From positions 1-5,592 of the forward strand of contig JACDDF010000184.1 of NCBI GenBank assembly GCA_013817135.1: a stretch of 5,592 bases of DNA, written 5' to 3'. The translations under genes and the position numbers were made by a program. Below the pieces are notes generated by a model. It did not search any database and was not told the DNA's origin. It saw nothing but the letters and a program-made list of their open reading frames with translations. This stretch comes from Nitrospirales bacterium (GTDB lineage: Bacteria; Nitrospirota; Nitrospiria; Nitrospirales; UBA8639). This document shows positions 5,583 to 5,592 of this stretch, one piece after another (position 1 is the first letter of the stretch; every line of letters starts with the position of its first letter).

Positions 5583-5592
5583 ATGAGGAATC
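5583..5592 (+). CDS. 5' end of a gene running off the right edge
   Basis: Only ATG AGG AAT C is visible (Met-Arg-Asn). The start is credible because of the GGAGG 7 bases upstream and the promoter and leader before it. Nothing can be said about the product. Confidence 0.6.

Noticed and set aside
1..5592. CRISPR array, insertion sequence, tRNA or rRNA
   Set aside because: I saw no spaced direct repeats, transposase-like protein, terminal inverted repeats, cloverleaf pattern or rRNA-like segment. The HEAT gene's periodicity is at protein level, not DNA level.

Overview
The window looks like part of a chromosomal operon from a Gram-negative-type bacterium. Base composition is near 50% GC by eye. 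All four complete genes lie on the + strand, are tightly packed, and begin with an apparent Sec signal peptide, so nearly the whole cluster acts outside the cytoplasm. The mix of a cupredoxin/carboxypeptidase-regulatory-like protein, a LolA-like protein, a HEAT-repeat protein and a thioredoxin-like DUF255 protein resembles what is seen in Nitrospirota (Nitrospira-like organisms). That is recollection and inference only; no taxonomic marker is present.

Layout: 1-201 is the 3' end of a gene whose last 66 residues closely resemble the C-terminus of the next gene, so a tandem paralogue pair straddles the left edge. 218-1141 encodes a complete 307-residue exported protein with a cupredoxin-like core and a carboxypeptidase-regulatory-like beta-sandwich. 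It keeps a plausible type-1 copper ligand set: His139, Cys200, His203 and Met206. 1138-1815 overlaps it by an ATGA junction and encodes an exported LolA/LolB-fold-like (DUF4412-type) protein. 1856-3199 encodes an exported TPR-plus-HEAT-repeat scaffold. After 170 bases, 3370-5280 encodes an exported DUF255/SSP411-type protein: a thioredoxin fold with a CHAC motif followed by an alpha/alpha-barrel.

5281-5582 has no credible gene but holds regulatory sequence. It contains hairpins at the 3' end of the operon, a weak terminator candidate, a good sigma-70 promoter (TTGACA, 18-base spacer, extended -10), a roughly 130-base leader with a two-tier stem-loop, and a strong Shine-Dalgarno site. These serve a gene that begins at 5583 and runs off the right edge.

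How they may work together (inference): two copper-site-like proteins, a LolA-like carrier or chaperone, a protein-binding HEAT scaffold and a CxxC thiol protein could form an envelope module for copper-protein or redox-protein maturation. The sequence shows co-orientation and shared export. It does not show the substrate. I see no mobile element, CRISPR array, tRNA or rRNA.
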